Source: Reticulitermes speratus
Lineage: Eukaryota > Arthropoda > Insecta > Blattodea > Rhinotermitidae
DNA length: 64,000 nucleotides
Reading direction: 5' to 3'
Assembly: GCA_021186555.1 (NCBI GenBank)
Contig: JAJKFL010000007.1
Location: forward strand, 3,346,501 to 3,410,500
Shown: piece after piece, positions 63,417 through 64,000 of the stretch
How positions within the stretch are numbered: position 1 is the first letter of the stretch
Layout of the letters: each line of letters begins with the position of its first letter
Notes under the pieces: model-generated
Told to the model about the DNA's origin: nothing
The model's database searches: none
The model's input: only the letters and a program-made list of their open reading frames with translations
Made by a program: the position numbers and the translations under genes

Positions 63417-64000
63417 ATAATAGGTCAAATTTTAAAAGGGGACAGTGTTTATGACTTCTGTGGTTACTAAAAGTGTTTTGCACAGAAAGATTCTTTCTAA
63501 CAAAATTTAGTTACTAATGCATTGGGAAGAAACAAACTTTCATTACAGCAGGCACCAAAAATTTTAGAATAACAAGACAGGCAATGTACGTATAACGTAA
63601 CATTGAGGCGCGTTCGCGTAACCACTGTTGCAGTTTAAAGCAAGCAGTATTACATATTTTGAGTGTGTGTCTGTACCCTTGCCTTAGTTATCCGGCATGC
63701 AAATAGCATCTTTTCAGCGCAGCAATATATTGCCATCTCTGACCTGTCGGCTCCATAATTTGCAGTGTCTAAACAATCAGTCGCTGTCAACCAGTACTGG
63801 GAAGAAAAGGAAGACAGAGGTAGAAGGGAGGATAATATTAAAGTAGATCTTAACAAATAGGTTTCCAGGGTGTGGACTGATCCTTCTGACTGACGATGTG
63901 GGTCAGTGGCTGACCGTTTTGTACACGGTAATGACATTTGTGGATCAATAGAAGACGATTTATTGACCAGCTTAGTTACTGTCAGTTTGTAATGGAGGAA

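Larger units (their letters stand above)
56555..64000 (+). repeat. 8.1-kb direct duplication, copy B (runs past window end)
   Basis: Aligned to copy A from its first base; the last base of the window corresponds to about 55981 in copy A. All landmark elements are present in the same order. Confidence 0.95.

Overview
The window looks like nuclear DNA of an insect with a large, repeat-rich genome. The evidence is one long multi-exon gene with kilobase introns and consensus GT-AG junctions, several tRNA-derived SINE families, RTE- and Jockey-like LINE pieces, pogo/Tigger, IS630/Tc1-mariner and TTAA-type elements, and long microsatellites. The flavour of the repeats suggests a polyneopteran, perhaps a cockroach or termite, but that is inference.

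Positions 972-40562 (+) hold one host gene. It encodes a secretory-type polyprotein of at least five type-2 cystatin modules followed by an I29 inhibitor prodomain and a complete C1A cathepsin F-like protease. The first cystatin is cut by the left window edge. The next three modules sit on near-identical tandem genomic repeats of about 4.83 kb, and a fourth partial repeat supplies exon 1 of the last cystatin. Each full module is three phase-0 exons (180+105+126 nt, 137 codons). Furin-type RxKR motifs flank the modules and one directly precedes the protease, so the precursor could be cut into free inhibitors plus a zymogen. Near the 3' end two adjacent 74-nt exons each carry the catalytic Asn and look mutually exclusive. 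The window protein is 931 residues whichever one is used.

Inside the array, a LINE (16141-18454, itself interrupted by a SINE) and a solo LTR (19946-20202) each occur in only one repeat copy. Both therefore landed after the duplications. Introns further on contain an RTE-like LINE with a nested pogo MITE, a pogo-like element with a short transposase ORF, a Tigger-like element and an IS630/Tc1 remnant split by a small fold-back element.

Positions 40563-48335 hold the likely 3' UTR, a 27-bp minisatellite, SINEs and a degenerate array with a period of about 140 bp. I see no second gene there.

Positions 48336-64000 are dominated by a direct duplication with a period of 8114 bp at its left end. 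Copy A is 48441-56554; copy B runs from 56555 past the window end. Each copy holds RTE-like LINE and IS630/Tc1-mariner fragments, a SINE, large hairpins, one candidate coding exon, and up to four hammerhead-ribozyme-like cores. The same core type occurs in two small fold-back elements with target-site duplications, at 2171-2335 and 32277-32457. Together these suggest a family of ribozyme-bearing, Penelope- or retrozyme-like retroposons.
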